Positions 40,593 to 51,573 of a stretch of DNA of 64,000 nt are shown here, in pieces (the stretch's first letter is position 1; each line of letters begins with the position of its first letter). Under the pieces are notes generated by a model. The model had not been told where the DNA came from and made no database searches. It saw only the letters and a program-made list of their open reading frames with translations. This DNA is from Bolinopsis microptera. Its lineage: Eukaryota; Ctenophora; Tentaculata; Lobata; Bolinopsidae. Location of the stretch: positions 5,132,084-5,196,083 of the forward strand of contig NC_087072.1 of the NCBI RefSeq assembly GCF_026151205.1. The letters are read 5' to 3'. A program made the position numbers and the translations under genes.

Positions 40593-42080
40593 CTTCCTGA
40601 GGGCAAGTATTTAGTTACCAGGGACAGTACTGAACTGTTCGCGAAAACTTTAAGTTTTGTATGCTCCAACAGCCAGAATGAATGACTCAACAAACAAAAA
40701 TTGTACATCACAACGGGACAAGTCCCCATCCTCTTACAAACACTATCGTCCCTAATATAAAAGCAATTAGTAAGACATGTATTGTAAAAAATACACTCTA
40801 GTAAATACAATACAGAAGTCATGCCAACTGGTGCTTCACAACCGAACTGATTCATAAGTGTAAGCAGTGGACACTTGCTTCCCGGTTCGAAGTTTATTAG
40901 TATTTAATTAAGGGCTTGGACAATGGAAATAAAATGGATAATAATGGTAACAAAGGTACGAAACAACGAATAATCGACTAATTGCACAACAAAACTGGTC
41001 TCAAATATTGCACGATAAAACTCCTAATTACTCCGATTCATATTGCCTCAAATACTACTCAACAAAACTCCTCATTACTCCGATTCATATTGCCTCTATC
41101 CTGATAAAATGCCCTCCGTAATGCTCTACTACACTACCGCCACTAACCTACTAACCACTACTCAGCTAACTCCAAGACCTAATCTTAACAGGTTCTGGCT
41201 CCTGAACCTGTCCGGCATCAAATTGACCCACCTGTAGAATGTAGATCGGGTAAACTGTCACTCTCCTCTCCCAAAAAGCCAACCTCCTATCCCTCTCACC
41301 CCCGATAGTCTAAACAATCTTCCACTCCCTGTTAGCAATCTCTAAACAATCCCCAACTATCCTGTCGATAGCCTCAGCATAGTAACCCTAGTAATATCTA
41401 AACACCCCATAAACCAACCTCGTACAAACTCAAACATATGTTGAACTGACCTCTCACTGCATTAAATGTCCTATACTAATATATGCCCCAAAATACTACA
41501 GTAAAATACTGACCTATTCCTCTTGCCCCCAGATAGCCACAACATCAGATAGTAACTCTAGTAATCTCTAAACACCCCATAAACCAACCTCGTATTAACC
41601 CAAACATATGTTAAACTGACCTCTCTGCACTTAAACTACAATAACTGTCGTATACTAATATATGCCCCCAAAATACTACGGTAGAATACTGGACAACACG
41701 ACCACCTTATTATAATCACTATACTAACTTCATAATTACACAATATTACCCAAAATTCATCTCAATTGATCACGGCTTACATAAGTTTTGCCATCCAATT
41801 CTCAGCTTTAAACATAATACTGTCAATCTCCGTGTCGTCCACAGCTGCCACAGCTGTTAGGCTAAGCTACAAGGTGCAGGGCACAAAACCGTTAAACAAG
41901 GCGAGATAAGAAAGCAGATAAGAGAGCGACTTAAACAAACGTATGCTATTTATAGTGTAAGGCTGAACATTTACCCTAAATGTTGTCTCATGTGACCCTC
42001 CAGGCGTGTCATGCAGGCAAAGTCTGGCAACTCTAAACGTAGATTATATATGTATTTTTTAAAAATGCAATTTTAATTTT
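40593..42080. other. intergenic stretch with two local duplications, no gene
   Basis: A 50-bp-scale direct repeat (CTCCGATTCATATTGCCTC units at about 41008-41095) and a longer degenerate tandem duplication (about 41383-41510 and 41561-41692, sharing CACCCCATAAACCAACCTCG and TATACTAATATATGCCCC). The rest is unremarkable AT-rich sequence. Confidence 0.6.
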
Positions 42081-42084
42081 ACTC

Positions 42085-42720
42085 GCGAGTATATTTTGTA
42101 GAATGTTGTTAATTCGGCCGGGTGGTGTAGTGGTAACACGATCGCCTCCCAAGCAGAAGACCCTGGTTCAAATCCGGTCTGATTCAAGTCGGCCAGTTAC
42201 CAAGCTGTGATTTGGTACAGCTTCGGCTGGTGATACACACTCTCTGGCTCGTAGGACTAACCCCCCCCCCCCCCCCCCAAAGCTAGTATAGTGCCTCGGC
42301 ACAGAGTGGCTTAGGGTTACTGCACTGAAAATGAGATAAGCACCTTCGTTCGGGAGAGACCTGCCCTTGTATATGTAGCTCAAGTATCAAAGGTAGAAAT
42401 TAAACCAGTCGCCATTGGCTCTCCTTGGCGAATCAAATAGATACCCTATCGCTTTGGATCCGTTGTACAATAGATACCAATATCACTAATGGCGACACGT
42501 ATGATCTTTTATGAATATGATGCTTTGACTACTATTAGGATTAATTATGTCAAAGTAATTTTGAAATCTGAATGTTAGTAGTTACTATACATTAAAACAT
42601 TAATTAATTTCTTAGTAGATGGTTTGTGTAACCGAGATGGATTAAATTTAAAATTACAATATTTGTAGTTATCATATGTTCATTGTTTTGCTCTATTGAG
42701 TGGGCTGATCGTGATTGATT
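42085..42720. repeat. dispersed repeat family F, copy 2 (split by a SINE)
   Basis: Matches the left two thirds of 32700-33240. The match runs through TTGTTAATTC, is interrupted by about 260 bp (42116-42377) and resumes at CTCAAGTATC. The right third of the family is absent. Confidence 0.75.
42116..42377 (+). mobile_element. tRNA-derived SINE
   Basis: Begins GGCCGGGTGGTGTAGTGGTA, which holds a box-A-like TGGTGTAGTGG, and has box B GGTTCAAATCC at 42165-42175, spaced as in a tRNA. The anticodon region (CCTCCCAAG) resembles tRNA-Gly, but the stems do not pair well, so it is not a functional tRNA gene. The tRNA-like head is followed by an unrelated body with a poly-C run (42261-42278). It interrupts repeat family F. 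No clean target duplication was found. Confidence 0.7.
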
Positions 42721-43455
42721 ACTGGGGACGAAATGCAAGTCTCCACTCTCTACAAAACAAAATACTTACTTTTTTACTTTGGGCGATGCTCGATCGAAAT
42801 CTCGAAAACAAAATAAAACAGGTACAATTGTAGACGTTTGTTTCGGCTATGTGCCTTTATCATAGACGAACGTTGAAATAACTCTTTGAAAAAACATGTT
42901 ATCGGACAACACGTGTTTGTCATTTAACAATTTCAAGTATCGCTCTTATAAAATATGTCTGAACTCTGAAGACAAACAATTGCTTGGGGCCCGATATTCC
43001 CGCCATCTAATTAGCAGGTCTATCATTTTGGTTCGGAGTTACAAATATTCCATGCAGTTCAATCAAGTTCTTAGGCAGATGTAATCGATTTTAATGATGG
43101 TAAGTGTTCAACATCCTTGTTTACAACAGTTGTATATGAGCAATGGGGTGAAGTTGTTTCATTATCTGTTTGCAACCAGAGTACACAAATAGAATCCGTT
43201 CTTGGGGTTGGAACTCGGGGTAACAGGTCTCAAAATCAGATTTTGGCTGCTCAGTAAACATGCACTGGGACCTTAAAGTCTGATCTCTGTCACAACAGTT
43301 AAAAACATTTGGTAATTCGCCACTGGGCACTGCATGCATGCAATGTGCATGATTGAGGCATTTCAGTAGTTCGTTGCTACAAAGTGCAGCTGACAGATGA
43401 CCAACTTTCAAATATGGTTCACAAACACATTGCTATTAATAATAATTTTATTTAT

Positions 43456-45160
43456 TTGGTTCTTCAAGGGGATACGTTAGCACCAAACTTGTTCATTATA
43501 GCCCTTGACTATTGCATGAGACAAGCCTTAAGCAAGCACCCTGAAATAGTAGTGTAAAACAAGATAGCACCTAGACCAGTCCTCCCGAAGCGTACCGATG
43601 GTCTACAGTGCCTGCTCACAAAGGTGTACTCACGATATACACTACTCACTCAGTCGTTCTTAGCGACTGACAACCGCAATAACTCACAATATCTAAGTAT
43701 TGAACTCTACGTTAATATAACAAATACGATATTCTAGTACCGTACACGGAATTAACAGAAAGGGATACTAAGGTGTTAATATCGAGGATATGAATCAAAT
43801 GGGAAATATAAACTCGTTACGAACGTAGTAGAAACACTAAACTCTTAGAACTTGCACTTACTCTGAATTGACTGAAACACGATCTTCGAGTATCGAAAGC
43901 TTACTAATTTACCCAACACGGAAATAGGTGAGGCAACTTTAATTTGAACGGTATAATGTGGTACAATTCGTTCCTACGCTAGTGTTGAACAAGGGAAACA
44001 GTTGAATCGATTAATAACGTTCGAAGATGGAATATACGGTTAATTTACAACAATTAACAACTATAAACTGTGGCAATACGGGCCACGCCGGGTCGTTCCA
44101 GATCAGCGGTTAACACTTTGATTGAAAGTTAAACACGTCACCTAAAAAGCTTTTCCAGAACTAATCCTAACGTGTCCAGAAATGCGTTATCGACACGCGC
44201 CACGTGATACCACGTGGTCACTTAACTACCTAAATCTACACTCATTACTAACGGTCATATTAATCACTAAATTACAATCTACACAACTGCTAAAACTACT
44301 CTAAAACTGCTGCAACCAGCCTATATATTACACTAATAGGATTTACAATTAAGCCTTATAGGAGTAGGAGAGTTAAGGCGGAGAAGATATCAGACACTGG
44401 TTTTGCAGATGACATTGCTCTGATAGCAGATACTGTAAAGGAGGCTGAGATGCTGATGCTAGAGGTAGAAAGAGTTGCTGCTACAGTTGGACTTAGAATG
44501 AATGAAGGGAAAACCAAATTCATTACTCAGAACATCGAGAACCCTGATACCATCAAGTCCCTGGGTAACAGTACAATAGAGCATGTGGAAGACTTCACCT
44601 ATCTGGGTTCTAGAATCAGAGACAGTGAGAGTGATATCAGGGTTAGGAAAGGAAGAGCATGAGGAGCATGCCACACACTCAAAAAACTTTGGAATTCTAA
44701 GCTTAGAAAGTCTATCAAGATCAGAGTGTTTACAGCATTAGTGGAGTCGGTGCTACTGTACGGTTCCGAGACTTGGACTATGACGAAAAGGCTAGAGAAG
44801 ATGGTTGATGGTTGCTATACGCGAATGTTAAGAATGGCCCTTACCATCAATCAATATCGAGACCATGTCAGCAACCACAGCCTGTACGGTGATCTTCCCA
44901 AAGTCAGCTCCAAGATAACCCAACGAAGGCTCAGACTTGCAGGTCATGCTCACCGACATCCGGAGCTGACACTGAACAAACTGATCCTCTGGAAGCCGAG
45001 CCACGGGCATACTAACAGGGGGCGACCTCACTTAACACTACTAGATAACCTAAAAGCAGATACTGGGCTGAAGTCAGTAGATGAGATAGCTAGACTGATG
45101 GAGGACAGAAAGCTTTGGAGAACTGTTGTCAATGGATCTCGGAAATACCACCCGCCTTAA
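43456..45160 (+). pseudogene. LINE reverse transcriptase 3' half, split by an insertion
   Basis: The left piece (43456-43549) encodes LQGDTLAPNLFIIALDYCMR, an RT motif B-type block. The right piece (44336-45160) continues with GFTIKPYRSRRVKAEKISDT, the catalytic FADDIALIAD box, VGLRMNEGKTKF, the thumb (VEDFTYLGSRI, ESVLLYGSETWTMTKRLEK) and a tail ending at the TAA at 45158. The insertion 43550-44335 separates them; the reading phase matches across the junction if the insert and one 4-bp duplication are ignored. An in-frame TGA at about 44660 and 5' truncation make the copy dead. This is a CR1/RTE-like type of LINE common in aquatic invertebrates; clade not resolved. Confidence 0.88.
43550..44335. 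mobile_element. 786-bp insertion in the LINE, 4-bp duplication, short TIR
   Basis: Ends TAGTGTAA and TTACACTA are exact inverted complements. ATAG flanks it on both sides (43546-43549 and 44336-44339). No coding capacity. The TGT...ACA ends would also suit a solo LTR, but no 5-bp duplication lies outside those bases. Superfamily unknown. Confidence 0.7.
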
Positions 45161-45295
45161 ATCAAGTCAGTTATTTGGTAGGTCCATTATCCTGGATCTT
45201 GGGGTACTTAGTATTTGTCTTTTCTCAAAAAATTGGCTTTTGTCGGTGTTAGTAATAGTTATCAGTCACAGTACCATTCTGCGGAGCTAACGTTT

Positions 45296-45610
45296 TACCA
45301 AAGAACGAGGTGAAATCATTAAAAATTGAGTAAGGAGTAGGATTAGGATATGTTTATTGTTAAGGCTTATCAGTCAACATGCCGGGTTATACCTCGTTCT
45401 TACCAAAGAACGAGGTGAAATCATTAAAAATTGAGTAAGGAGTAGAAATAGGATATGTTCATTGTTAAGGCTTATCAGTCAACATGCCGGGTTATACCTC
45501 GTTCTTACCAAAGAATGAGGTGAAATCATTAAAAATTGAGTAAGGAGTAGGAATAGGATATGGTAATTGTTAAGGCTAATCAGTCAACATACCGGGTTAT
45601 AACTATAAGA
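45296..45610. repeat. 105-bp tandem repeat, three copies, downstream of the LINE
   Basis: Units start at 45296, 45401 and 45506. Each junction holds an inverted pair CCTCGTTCTT/AAAGAACGAGG. The array begins about 135 bp after the LINE stop codon and may be its 3' tail array. Confidence 0.9.
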
Positions 45611-45629
45611 GTGAGGGCATTTAAAAAAA

Positions 45630-45925
45630 TATAATAATTTATTTGTAGTTTGGTTAAGACTTTTATGAAAGTAAAATGAGCAGTTTCGGCCACCATACAA
45701 CTTACCAAACTGATTTATTAAATTTTGCAGAAACTGTTCATTTTCAATTGTCGGAGTTTTGTTCGAGACTGACGTCAAATATCCCCGGAATATGATGTGA
45801 AATTTAGTTACAGTACCACAGTGGAAACTGCTTGCCAGCCAATAAGCACTCGTTAACAACGTCACGTGATTGCCACGTGATTTTCCCGCCCAATAGGGTA
45901 GACGGCCGGAGGAAGAGACTCCAGG
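45630..45925. repeat. dispersed repeat family F, copy 3 (right part)
   Basis: Matches the right third of 32700-33240 (TTTCAATTGTCGGAGTTTT, ATCCCCGGAATATGATGTGA, TGCTTGCCAGCCAATAAGCA) including the CCAAT box and CACGTG block. The copy extends further with a second CACGTG at about 45876. Confidence 0.8.
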
Positions 45926-46299
45926 CATTGTGCTTAAGTCTAACGTGTGTGGAGAGAGCTAAAGATGGAGCAATGAAGCAATTTCCTGCTCCATACTAGT
46001 AGTAGTACTACAGGTCTATTTAGTTCTGCTGGTAGTTGACACCGGCTACCAAGTGAGACTTGTTTCTCAGCTACTTTCCCACAACCACCCCTCGTTTTCA
46101 AACACCCTTTTCTTATCGCACCTGTGGTATGTTGGTGCACTAGACTGAAAGTATTTGAGAATTTGCTTTTTTAATTATCTTCTCTAACAGGTAAAGCCAA
46201 TTAGCATTGCATTTAGCGCATGAGTTACTGATTTCCGCCTCAAGTGCCAACACAATGTATCAGGTATCCAGGATTAGAACGGCCAACCAGGACCGGAGG

Positions 46300-46471
46300 A
46301 AAGGGCGGGGGTCCAATCAGAGTTCAATGTTTTGGTCACGTGTCCAGGACGTATTGTGGAGAGAAAATAGCGCCGGATAGTCAAGTGGGAACTAATGAAT
46401 CACACCGTTGCGTCACGTCCGATAGCAGCAGCTTCATTTTCAGCGCGCAGGCACAGCTGTTGTCGCTGTAA
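46300..46471 (+). promoter_or_regulatory. promoter-like block with possible non-coding first exon
   Basis: A compact CpG-richer block contains GGGCGGGG (GC box), CCAATCAG (CCAAT box) and CACGTG (E-box) within about 50 bp. About 130 bp later comes a splice-donor-like GTCGCTGTAAGTG (cut after 46468). No downstream exon could be connected. Suggestive only. Confidence 0.3.
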
Positions 46472-46599
46472 GTGTACTGTCCCGGTTATTGTAGCCCTGA
46501 GAATTGTTTGTGGCACGCTGAGCCGCACGCTCTATAACGTTCGTTATAAGCCCTTGTTCAAAGTTAAGCACAGTTAATGTTTATTACAAGATCTCTGAA

Positions 46600-49500
46600 C
46601 TTAGTGATATCGCCGATGCAAACAAAAACAGCTCATTGAAGGTCAACATCTATTATTACTAATAGGAAGCGGCAGGCTTTGTTATAAACATAATTCGCAT
46701 CAAATAATAATACTAAACACTCTACAGTCTACGTAAGTAATTAGGCTTTGTTACTGTCTCTAGTCTCCTTTAATTATCATCTAATCTTTGTTACACATCT
46801 TGTGCCTGTGTAATTAGGTTTGGGTACGTTATTAAATATTAAGTTTAGTTATGTTTAAAGCTTTCTTTATTAATATCATTATTACTAGCTGTAAGCCATC
46901 GATCATTATGATATGTCTTACTTTGATGTTTAGCTTCACGGTAAAGAATTTACGATTAAAAAAGAGTTCTGTATCGACTAAAATCTTTATAAAAACTTCG
47001 TATGCGGTGAACTGACTGGTAATTCGTGTTTTTAAAATTTATATTTATTTTACTATTTATAACTATTTACTTCTTGTTGAATAATTACAGATCAAAGACT
47101 TTATTACTGGGCCGCGCTCAGCCTGTCATTCCGCCGAATCTCTATTCTATGTTTATGAACATAATAGCCTGAGGTCCCCAGGTAAAGACTTTAGCGATTG
47201 AACATAACACTAACAGTACGGCAGTCTTTCACAATTTAAAAAAATTTCTGAGATGCCGACAGTTTTAAACTTCAAGGACAATAGCCTTCCTCTTGAAGAT
47301 CAATCTCCCGATTTAGTAAAAACGTTGTAAAGGGCTTTCTAATTAGAAGATGCATTGTTAAACCAATCTATTGTGCAACTGCAATAACATTTTTAGCCAA
47401 ATAGCTTGGTAAGGTGTTTTTCAGTACCGGTGAATGACTATAATGAATCCTTCTAATCTGGCCGAATTACCTCACACTTCACAGCACTTGCTGGCAAAAC
47501 TTCAAAATGTAACAGCTTTGTTGTCCCCCTATGTTTGTGGAGCTCAATTGATACTCAGTACTAAACCTTAAGTGGGCCACGAATGAACATTAACAAACTG
47601 TAGATTTATTGTTTCGATTGCCCTTGTTAGATAATTACAGATGGTAGGAGACTTGAGGAATTGAGGGACAGCAGTCTGTCATAATTTTTATCAAAATTCC
47701 TTCCAACTGTAAGAACAACAGATTATACATATTAGCATATAGGCATATTAGACTGCACCCTCTTGAAGATCACTCGGCCCCTCAACGCCAGTTAGCAGCT
47801 TGTGGCGGTGCTTCAAGCTAATAATAATATGTTAAATGATAATTAGTTGACGTAAATATTGGTTAGATATGCAGGTAACATTTCCTCTAGGCCAGTCGCT
47901 CACGCTGGCAAAAATGTCACCAAGCGCGCACCTGGCCCTTTTAAAATTGATAATGTTCCTGGCATTGTCACATCCACACGGGCCTGTTGTAATGAAATGC
48001 CGAATTAGTAAACTGTAAACACGAGCTGCCTAATAACTGATAGGCCGTGTGATCCCTGATAATGACTCCTGATCTCCTAATCTGCCAGTCACATTCCTCT
48101 AATTCCTATTGTCCCCCGGGAGTTGCTGCTGTGTCCACACAACTAGCTCTGGGGTGCACAGTTTTATTATTACTCCACAAAACAGCTACCATACTCTGCC
48201 CCAGCTGCATTGTTATTGCATTCCTCACCTACTGGCGTACGTGTTATTTTTGAGGTCCTGAAAGTTGAGTTTTGTTCAGTTGTTAAGAACTGAACAGAGC
48301 TCAACAATTGTTTCAGCTATGGACGACTTTAGTGTAAAATTATGCAACTGCGTTTCTCTGATGATAAACATGTTTATTATATTCACAATTAAATCTTTTA
48401 TAAGTACATAGTTGGAAATTAATTTAGTTATACATTGTTAGAAAATGTTTGAGTCTCTAAAGCGTGTGCTATTGCGTCTCTGTGGCAATTAACGAGCGTC
48501 AACAATAGCGTGTAATTATGTAACTAATGTAGTTGTTGTGCTATTGAGATTATATACATATCAAGATAATATTCCTCTTGCAATCCAACTATTTTCCTAA
48601 ATGTAATACTAATTAAAGGAGCCTGGTGCCATGTAGTGCTTTGATCAGCTGTATGTGACATTGTGACCGCTAACCAGCACTCAGTTTCATTAATTTTGCT
48701 TTGTATACTCACATATACTGTTGTAAGAGTCTTATCTATCTAAGAGATTGTGTTTTTTTTCTACGAATTGTAGATCTATTTCTGAAATTTAACTTAAGTA
48801 ATCGAATGGTATACATATATTTGTTTTTGACACACAATGGGACATCAACATCTTGAAATAGTTTAATTGTTTTCAGTTCTGCTGTAAAGTTAGTATTAGT
48901 CATTATATGACATGACGTCTACAGGGCTTTAATGGACAGTAGTTCGCAAATAAGGAGTTCAATTCAAGTGAAACATGTTTGTATTAATGGTATAATGTTA
49001 GATTCAAATAAAATATGTGCAAAGATATCCAAGAGAACTGGGCTGGCGTCTCTTAAGCAGTCTAAAATATACTTCATAAAAAGTGATAGTACGTGTTATT
49101 TCAATATTAGTGGCTCGTCCCAGCCCTATACAAGTTGCTGGAGAGTACTCAACTCGTTGCAATTAAGAAGTTGACACGAACATGACCCACCAGGCCCTTC
49201 TGAAGCTTTGATCTCTACTTCAATTTCACCACCTCCCCACGTGCAATGACGCGATACTGATAACTTATTAAGCCAGCTCGCTGCGTGCTTCAACCCACTA
49301 TTAAACTTGTGATTGCTCCTCAACACGCACTTTCATTTCAATGTAATAACATTAAACATCGGCTAGCACCCCAACTATATTATATAACACACCTCTATAC
49401 TTACCATATATGGTGGTATTACCACGGTAACAACTCCTTATATGGGCATATTCAACACCCTCTCCATTTTCTAATACAATTCACCCCAAGACTTACCATA

Positions 49501-49890
49501 CGCTTAACGCTGGTAGCGAGGTCTGATTAAACCCCATTCTTGAGGGTCTGTGTCTATTATATTGGAACACTTGCGCGTTGTCACTAGGGTCAGGGACTTG
49601 TCTCCGTACCTGGCATGTGGTGTACCGTAGTTACCGTAACAAAGTTGTCGTCCAGGTGGACGAGACTGACGACTGTGTGGAGTACTTGAATTACTCATGT
49701 GTGAGAGAGAGAGAGGGATCAGGGAGAGTGTCGATGTTGTTATTGTTTTCACTTTGCAGTTACATAGAAGGTTGAACAATCCGAGTCGTGGTTAGTGGTT
49801 ACTCTTGATGCCATTGTTTAGAGCGAGGTAATGTTGCTCTGGGTGCTTTGGGGTTGTTGTTGAATTCTTCATCGTACTGAACTGAGTTAA
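46600..49890. other. intergenic stretch, one dispersed repeat, no gene
   Basis: AT-rich. The only recognised item is the repeat at 47097-47185. Short open frames show no motifs. A possible exon-like minus-strand frame near 49270-49130 has no recognisable domain. Confidence 0.4.
47097..47185 (+). repeat. dispersed repeat H, copy 1
   Basis: Shares GCGCTCAGCCTGTCATT, TATGTTTATGAA and GGTCCCCAGGTAA with 60297-60383 in the same order and orientation, with scattered differences. The GGTCCCCAGGTAA end also occurs inverted at about 38022. Confidence 0.7.
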
Positions 49891-49897
49891 TATCTTA

Positions 49898-50065
49898 TAT
49901 CCGGCTTATAGCCGGCTTATAACCACTTTCGATACCTAAACGGCTAATAGCCGGCTTATAACCGGCTAATAGCCGTTTTCACTGAATTTCTTATAGCCGG
50001 CTCCTGACTATCGTTCAGAACGATGAAGTTGAGTTAATATCTTATAACCGGCTTATAACCACTTT
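49898..50065. repeat. CCGGCTTATA minisatellite
   Basis: Irregular units of CCGGCTTATAGCCGG / CGGCTAATAGCCG interspersed with ACCACTTTCGATACCTAA, which occurs twice. Confidence 0.8.
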
Positions 50066-50867
50066 CGATACCTAAGAGAATACCTTAGAGAATGCTTTTA
50101 CATGTTTTAGTATCCGCTTATATTAATGCAGGTGTGATCTTTAAAAAAATAGGCACGCCGAGCAGAGGGATATATTGCAGGTAAAACGTTGTAAGAGGGT
50201 TTTATCCATTATCTGATGTAATTATAAATAATAAAGCCAGGTACACACAGAGCACGAGGAGTCTGTGTCAGTGTGTTTGTCTGAAGCCGAAACACAGTTG
50301 TTTACACTTAGATAAATAGATCATGAGCGCGATCACGATTCCTTTTTGTGTTTCCTAATCATGATTCGTTTCGATCTGTGTTACATTATCCATGCTCTGC
50401 TCATTTATAATTCAAGATTCCAAGGTTTGAGGATAATTTATTTTGTACATCAAAATCGATTTGGTTTTCGATATTTTATAGCATCTGCTGGATAAAAATG
50501 AATAAGTCATTGATTGTCATTCATCATTGATCGCACATAGTAATACCAATGATTTGTATGATAAATATAGCTGGTGCCCAGGCCGTTACTGACGCCTTGT
50601 AGTTGTAAAACATCAAACTTGCTATTTTGGATTCTAGTGAGTCTGGAAAATCAAAACGGCTGGGTCGTTCCGCTTATAGTGAGTTGTGCGATTCCCGTAT
50701 AGCTATGGATCTATAAGTTTCTCAAGTATTTTTTATAATCGTTATAACCGTTCATCCTTAGCCAGCTTTCGTTTTAAAATCTAACATCAGCATTGCAGCA
50801 TTCATACATCAAACGGGGTTTTTAATTTCTGCACTGGGTAGTAACCCTCTTGAGCGTTATATGGTAA

Positions 50868-51182
50868 CTAGCAGGAACCCGTATAACCCTAAAATGGTGT
50901 CAAGACTGAAGAGACTAAAATAATTATGACCTATTTAATTCGCGTTTTTGACACCACTTGGGGATCCAAATTTTGGGCTCTAAAACTCCTATTTATTGGC
51001 CAATTTTTTATTTTTTCATGCTGATTTGGAGGCCATTAAAACATTTGACACAGTCAAAAAAGTTTCAGTTGTATATCTTTTAGGGTTTTTGTAGAAAGTC
51101 GCGTTAAACTTGATGCCGTGGTGTCAGTAAAATGGTACGGAACCCCCATATATATCGTCTCGCTTTATATATAGTAAGATAG
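50868..51182 (-). repeat. dispersed repeat, copy 2 (inverted relative to 1519-1833)
   Basis: Reverse complement of the repeat at 1519-1833 over its full length, with scattered substitutions. It ends ATATATAGTAAGATA. A run of 19 G follows at 51246-51264. Confidence 0.75.
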
Positions 51183-51536
51183 TGTGACTCACACTTTTAC
51201 CGTTAATTGCAGGTACACTAAGTGTGAAGTACTATTGATCATGTAGGGGGGGGGGGGGGGGGGGTTGCAGTACAGTTATGATACTATTATAAGTTATTAT
51301 CAAGAATACCGCTCAGTGTATACCAAGATTGGTAATTTTGTATATGAATGTCTCATACGTTTCCAGCATAAGCTTACCAAAAGTTTCCCTACTTAACCTA
51401 GATTATTTAGATAGTCATCAAGTCATCTATTGAAGACTGTTAACTTTTTATAGCATTTCCATTTTCCCGCCTGTTCAGTAAGTAGCCACTCTTGCTTTCT
51501 CAATCAAGGAATATTGTCCAGCAACATACACCAGTA

Positions 51537-51573
51537 TACAGTAAAACCCCATAAATCGGGGCTTTATACTGTA
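51537..51573. repeat. short foldback TACAGT...ACTGTA
   Basis: TACAGTAAAACCCC faces GGGGCTTTATACTGTA. The TACAGT-AAACCC start resembles pogo/Tigger-like terminal repeats; it could be a remnant formed from two such ends. Confidence 0.45.

Noticed and set aside
42116..42190. A functional tRNA-Gly gene
   Set aside because: Boxes A and B are present, but acceptor and anticodon stems pair poorly and a SINE-like body follows.
43121..43411. 96-codon cysteine-containing minus-strand frame
   Set aside because: No recognisable domain, and it lies next to LINE sequence; no splice partner found.
43552..44333. Solo LTR (TGT...ACA) within the LINE
   Set aside because: Flanking 5-bp duplications are absent when TG/CA are taken as ends; the TAGTGTAA ends with ATAG on both sides fit better, though an LTR is not excluded.
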